In this document: in pieces, positions 6,281-8,739 of the stretch
Position numbering within the stretch: the first letter of the stretch is position 1
Layout: each line of letters starts with the position of its first letter
The notes under the pieces: generated by a model
Databases searched by the model: none
The model's input: only the letters and a program-made list of their open reading frames with translations
Told to the model about the DNA's origin: nothing
Program-made: the position numbers and the translations under genes
Source: Caldipriscus sp964426895
GTDB taxonomy: Bacteria > Hydrothermota > Hydrothermia > LBFQ01
Reading direction: 5' to 3'
Assembly (NCBI GenBank): GCA_964426895.1
Contig: CAYRSH010000062.1
Coordinates: forward strand, 1 to 8,739
Length of the DNA stretch: 8,739 nt

Positions 6281-7777
6281 TCAGAAGAAGTTTATGGACC
6301 TGTATATCCAAAGCCTGACCACATAAGAATTCCCGGTTATTTTCAAGATTTGGTAGTCCGCCGGTACCAAACCCGCCTGAACGAGGTCCAACCTTGAAGG
6401 CCTTGACCAACCGGTATTTTGGAACCTCGTACTCGGCACAAAATACCCAAAGGTTATGCCCACATCGGCTATATCTGCGTATGAAAACTTCAAGGCCAGA
6501 TCAAACTCGCTACCGAGGTAGGAATCAACCCCGCTTGGGGATGCGGCTTCGGCAAACATAAACCCATCAGCCCTAATAACCAACGATTGCTGTATTGGGA
6601 AGGCCTTGTATATAAAGTTCAGGTTAGCCACGACAAAGTTCGTCGGATTGAAGAAGTATATACTCCTCCAATTATCGGGTCTGTAATTCCAGATAAACAC
6701 TTCACCCATACCCGTCCAGTGTGTCCAAGGACTGTAAGCACTTATACCGGATTTTGGAAGAGGGGACAACCAAGATTCGTACATACCCCTTGTATTGGGG
6801 TTATCACCGCTGAATGTGAAGAAGGACAACCCACCCGTGATTTGATCCGTAAAATCATAGGATGCCCTTATCGCTATTGCGTACGCGTTTATTTGTTGTT
6901 TTTCCCCACCGGTTATGTTATAAATCTGGTCGCAAAAGTCATAACACACCTCTTGTTTTGAACCCCATGTTCCGGTCATATAACCCAATTCACCGTCCAT
7001 AAAGAAATTCCCAATGGGTCCGATATTTATATAACCCCCCACCCAATAGGGGTTAAAACCTCCGCCCAAACCCCTGTCCTCCGTCATTGCGGCGCCATAA
7101 ACGAAGAAATCATAAATCCCCCTATCACCCCTTGATTTACCGAATATCAAAGCCCATGTTTCCAAATCGTACTTTGTGTATATCCATTCAAAGGCCTGTT
7201 GGTTTGTCGCTTCATTATAGTAGGCAAAGGGATACCAGAAATACTCAACCTGCCTTGCACCGCCTTCGTTTGATTTCGCATACAATATATGCAAATACCA
7301 ATCCCATGCCGGGCTAAACCTGTATGCAAACCTTATGGCATTGGTACCAAATCCGTGATAATCACCAAATGCCAAACCCATTCCGTAGTTAACAATTTGC
7401 CTTCCCATTCTAAGTTCTCCCAATCCCCCTATCGGCAATACAAATGTATCCAACTGAACATATGCTTCTGACAAACCAATTGGAAGCCTTGAAACCTCAC
7501 TCGCCGCTTCCCCGGCATATATGCCCGCTATGGCAAGGGTGAATTTGTTTGCAAAACTTACGGATACGCCCGCACGAGCCCTTAGAATGTTCAGAAGATC
7601 CCCCGTTGATTGGGCTGAAAGCCCGCTCAAATCGTTTATAGGGGTACCTATTAGTGTGGTGGCGCCGAACACTTCGGAACTCACCTGTACCCGTGTTGGT
7701 TGCTCCTCACGGTATATCTCCTCGCTTTCTTGGGCAAACGCCAACATAGGCAGGAGTATTACCACAAACTTACGCAT
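6281..7777 (-). CDS. Outer-membrane beta-barrel protein, alginate-export-like
   Basis: 498 residues with a clear Sec signal peptide, MRKFVVILLPMLAFA, cleaved probably before QES. The mature part is rich in Gly, Tyr, Trp, Phe and alternating hydrophobic strands, and it ends in an aromatic residue (RSINFF), as outer-membrane barrels do. LRMGRQIVNYGMGLAFGD (122-139) followed by GTNAIRFAY resembles the GRQ--YG-G-L-G...D-(V/I)R motif of the alginate-export/porin family (Alginate_exp). The similarity is by eye and the transported substrate is unknown. C278 and C282 (CYDFC) form a close pair, perhaps in an extracellular loop with a disulfide. The ATG at 7777 follows TATAAT by 7 bases. The frame ends with tandem stops TGA TAA. 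It leads an operon with the DUF554 gene and the unknown exported protein. Confidence 0.85.
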   Translation of the reverse strand: MRKFVVILLPMLAFAQESEEIYREEQPTRVQVSSEVFGATTLIGTPINDLSGLSAQSTGDLLNILRARAGVSVSFANKFTLAIAGIYAGEAASEVSRLPIGLSEAYVQLDTFVLPIGGLGELRMGRQIVNYGMGLAFGDYHGFGTNAIRFAYRFSPAWDWYLHILYAKSNEGGARQVEYFWYPFAYYNEATNQQAFEWIYTKYDLETWALIFGKSRGDRGIYDFFVYGAAMTEDRGLGGGFNPYWVGGYINIGPIGNFFMDGELGYMTGTWGSKQEVCYDFCDQIYNITGGEKQQINAYAIAIRASYDFTDQITGGLSFFTFSGDNPNTRGMYESWLSPLPKSGISAYSPWTHWTGMGEVFIWNYRPDNWRSIYFFNPTNFVVANLNFIYKAFPIQQSLVIRADGFMFAEAASPSGVDSYLGSEFDLALKFSYADIADVGITFGYFVPSTRFQNTGWSRPSRLDLVQAGLVPADYQILKITGNSYVVRLWIYRSINFF

Positions 7778-7784
7778 AGCGGTT

Positions 7785-7790
7785 ATTATA
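7785..7790 (-). promoter_or_regulatory. TATAAT -10 box for the barrel-DUF554 operon
   Basis: Read on the minus strand, TATAAT is followed by seven bases (aaccgct) and then the ATG at 7777. The transcript should begin at or one base before the start codon, so it is effectively leaderless. There is no Shine-Dalgarno sequence and no obvious consensus -35. Confidence 0.6.
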
Positions 7791-7830
7791 CGATAGAAAA
7801 AGTTTCCGTGTGGTAAAACCCAAACACCTA

Positions 7831-7836
7831 TACAAT
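7831..7836 (+). promoter_or_regulatory. TACAAT -10-like box for the FG-GAP gene
   Basis: CTATACAAT is followed by eight bases (ttctactt) before the ATG at 7845. This repeats the spacing seen at the other operon-leading genes and supports 7845 as the start. It lies in the 67-base divergent region (7778-7844), whose other half carries the minus-strand promoter. Confidence 0.45.
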
Positions 7837-7844
7837 TTCTACTT

Positions 7845-8739
7845 ATGCAACTAATTCTATGCTATACTGTTATGCATAAAGGCGTGGATTTTTTGAGGGG
7901 TAGGGAGTATTACTATTACGGTGGCGATACGGTTTTCTGGTCGGATAATAAGGTGAGGACTTGGAACTTGGGTTTGCATATGTATTGGTCAAACGGTATA
8001 AGGATTTTAGGACAGGACTTAGACTTAAACGGCGACGGCCTTGTGGATATAATACTTACGAACAACGAGTGGTGGTTTGCTTATCCATACCAGCATGTTT
8101 TTATAAACTCCGGTAGCAGGACATTTTCACCCGTATATTGGAAGTATCGTGCGGATGGCGATAGCATGTGTCATGATGCGGTTTGGGTTGGGGATTTAAA
8201 CGGAAACGGTATTTTGGACTATGTTTTAAGCGTTATGGAGCCGAGAAGCAAAACCGGAATAAGGGTTTATTACGATTATCCCTTTGATACGAGTAGAATG
8301 GTTTATTTGAAGGCGGGATCCGTTGAAACCCCATATGTTGCGGATGTAAATATGGACGGCTATCCCGATATACTCGTAGGTGTATGGAGGGATTCCTTCC
8401 AGTTAAACCCTCAGGGTAGGGAGTGTTCAAAGATATTTTTCGGTTCTCCCTCGGGTTATCATCAATGGGATACAACACCCTGTTTGTACGGTGCGGGGAC
8501 ACATCCGGTATTCTTTGCGGATTTGGATTACGATGGTTTTCTTGATGCGTATATTGGTAGTCTTTATTATAGGGATTGGTTTCCACCCACAAACCCCCCA
8601 AAGGTATATTGGAATGTTTTCGGAAACTTTTACCAAAGTGTATATACCGATATATGGTTTAAACCAACGGGACTTGATTCGTCTGGTAGTTATGGTGCAA
8701 CGGTTGCCGATTTAAACCGAGACGGATACCTTGACATAA
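7845..8739 (+). CDS. FG-GAP/VCBS-type repeat protein, 3' end outside window
   Basis: An uninterrupted frame runs to the window edge: 298 residues are visible and no stop is reached. Five calcium-binding FG-GAP/VCBS-type motifs recur every 50-63 residues: DLNGDGLVD (60-68), DLNGNGILD (117-125), DVNMDGYPD (167-175), DLDYDGFLD (226-234) and DLNRDGYLD (289-297). Each is followed by a hydrophobic strand (IILTN, YVLSV, ILVGV, AYIGS), as in blades of an integrin-like beta-propeller. Such proteins are extracellular or surface-exposed and often serve adhesion or display. The second motif has Asn in place of the central Asp. Two starts are possible: ATG 7845, preceded by a TACAAT box and giving a short hydrophobic start (MQLILCYTV), or ATG 7872, which has no export signal and no suitably spaced box; I prefer 7845 with modest confidence. 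Further blades, and perhaps a C-terminal sorting domain, should lie beyond the window. Confidence 0.85.
   Translation, partial: MQLILCYTVMHKGVDFLRGREYYYYGGDTVFWSDNKVRTWNLGLHMYWSNGIRILGQDLDLNGDGLVDIILTNNEWWFAYPYQHVFINSGSRTFSPVYWKYRADGDSMCHDAVWVGDLNGNGILDYVLSVMEPRSKTGIRVYYDYPFDTSRMVYLKAGSVETPYVADVNMDGYPDILVGVWRDSFQLNPQGRECSKIFFGSPSGYHQWDTTPCLYGAGTHPVFFADLDYDGFLDAYIGSLYYRDWFPPTNPPKVYWNVFGNFYQSVYTDIWFKPTGLDSSGSYGATVADLNRDGYLDI

Noticed and set aside
5879..6397. 172-codon open frame on the plus strand
   Set aside because: It lies antisense to the well-supported DUF554 gene and the end of the barrel gene, and its translation is low-complexity Ser/Pro/Ile-rich with no family resemblance; it is a codon-bias shadow.
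1..8739. CRISPR arrays, insertion sequences, integration sites, rRNA
   Set aside because: I saw no regularly spaced repeats, transposase or integrase motifs, long terminal inverted repeats or rRNA-like sequence.

Overview
The window looks like a short stretch, possibly a whole metagenomic contig, from a Gram-negative (diderm), probably thermophilic bacterium of uncertain phylum. The diderm call rests on an outer-membrane beta-barrel protein and an OmpA-domain protein. The thermophile guess rests on Arg codons dominated by AGG, many ATA Ile codons and Lys/Glu-rich proteins. GC content is moderate, roughly 40-43% by eye. Gene content (PorE-like OmpA protein, FG-GAP protein, lone sdhB next to purQ) resembles FCB-type or WOR-3/Hydrothermota-like lineages, but the phylum is an inference from style, not from a marker gene. 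Both ends cut through genes.

Layout. 1-649 (+): two adjacent damaged genes, a DUF488 protein and a CopD-like membrane protein, each recognisable by conserved motifs but broken by internal deletions and frameshifts. 665-4097 (+): a tight operon with its own TATAAT box: sdhB (succinate dehydrogenase/fumarate reductase iron-sulfur subunit), purQ (FGAM synthase glutaminase subunit) and a 653-residue TPR / PD40 propeller / carboxypeptidase-regulatory-like / OmpA protein with the domain order of PorE. 4098-4279: gene-free, with inverted repeats that could form a structured RNA. 4280-4837 (+): an unrecognised polytopic membrane protein with its own TATAAT box. 7777 down to 4838 (-): an operon of an alginate-export-like outer-membrane barrel, a DUF554 inner-membrane protein and a Cys-containing, possibly propeller-like, presumably exported protein; its last codon abuts the last codon of the 4280 gene. 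7778-7844: a compact divergent promoter region. 7845 to the end (+): a partial FG-GAP/VCBS-type protein with five DxNxDGxxD motifs.

Most of the window encodes cell-envelope or exported proteins. The most striking pattern is in expression signals. All four operon-leading genes have a TATAAT-like box only 6-9 bases before the start codon and no Shine-Dalgarno sequence, so their mRNAs should be leaderless or nearly so. Genes inside operons mostly overlap the preceding stop codon, also without a clear Shine-Dalgarno sequence. Several exported-looking proteins have unusually short, uncharged hydrophobic N-termini. No mobile element, CRISPR array, tRNA or rRNA was seen.
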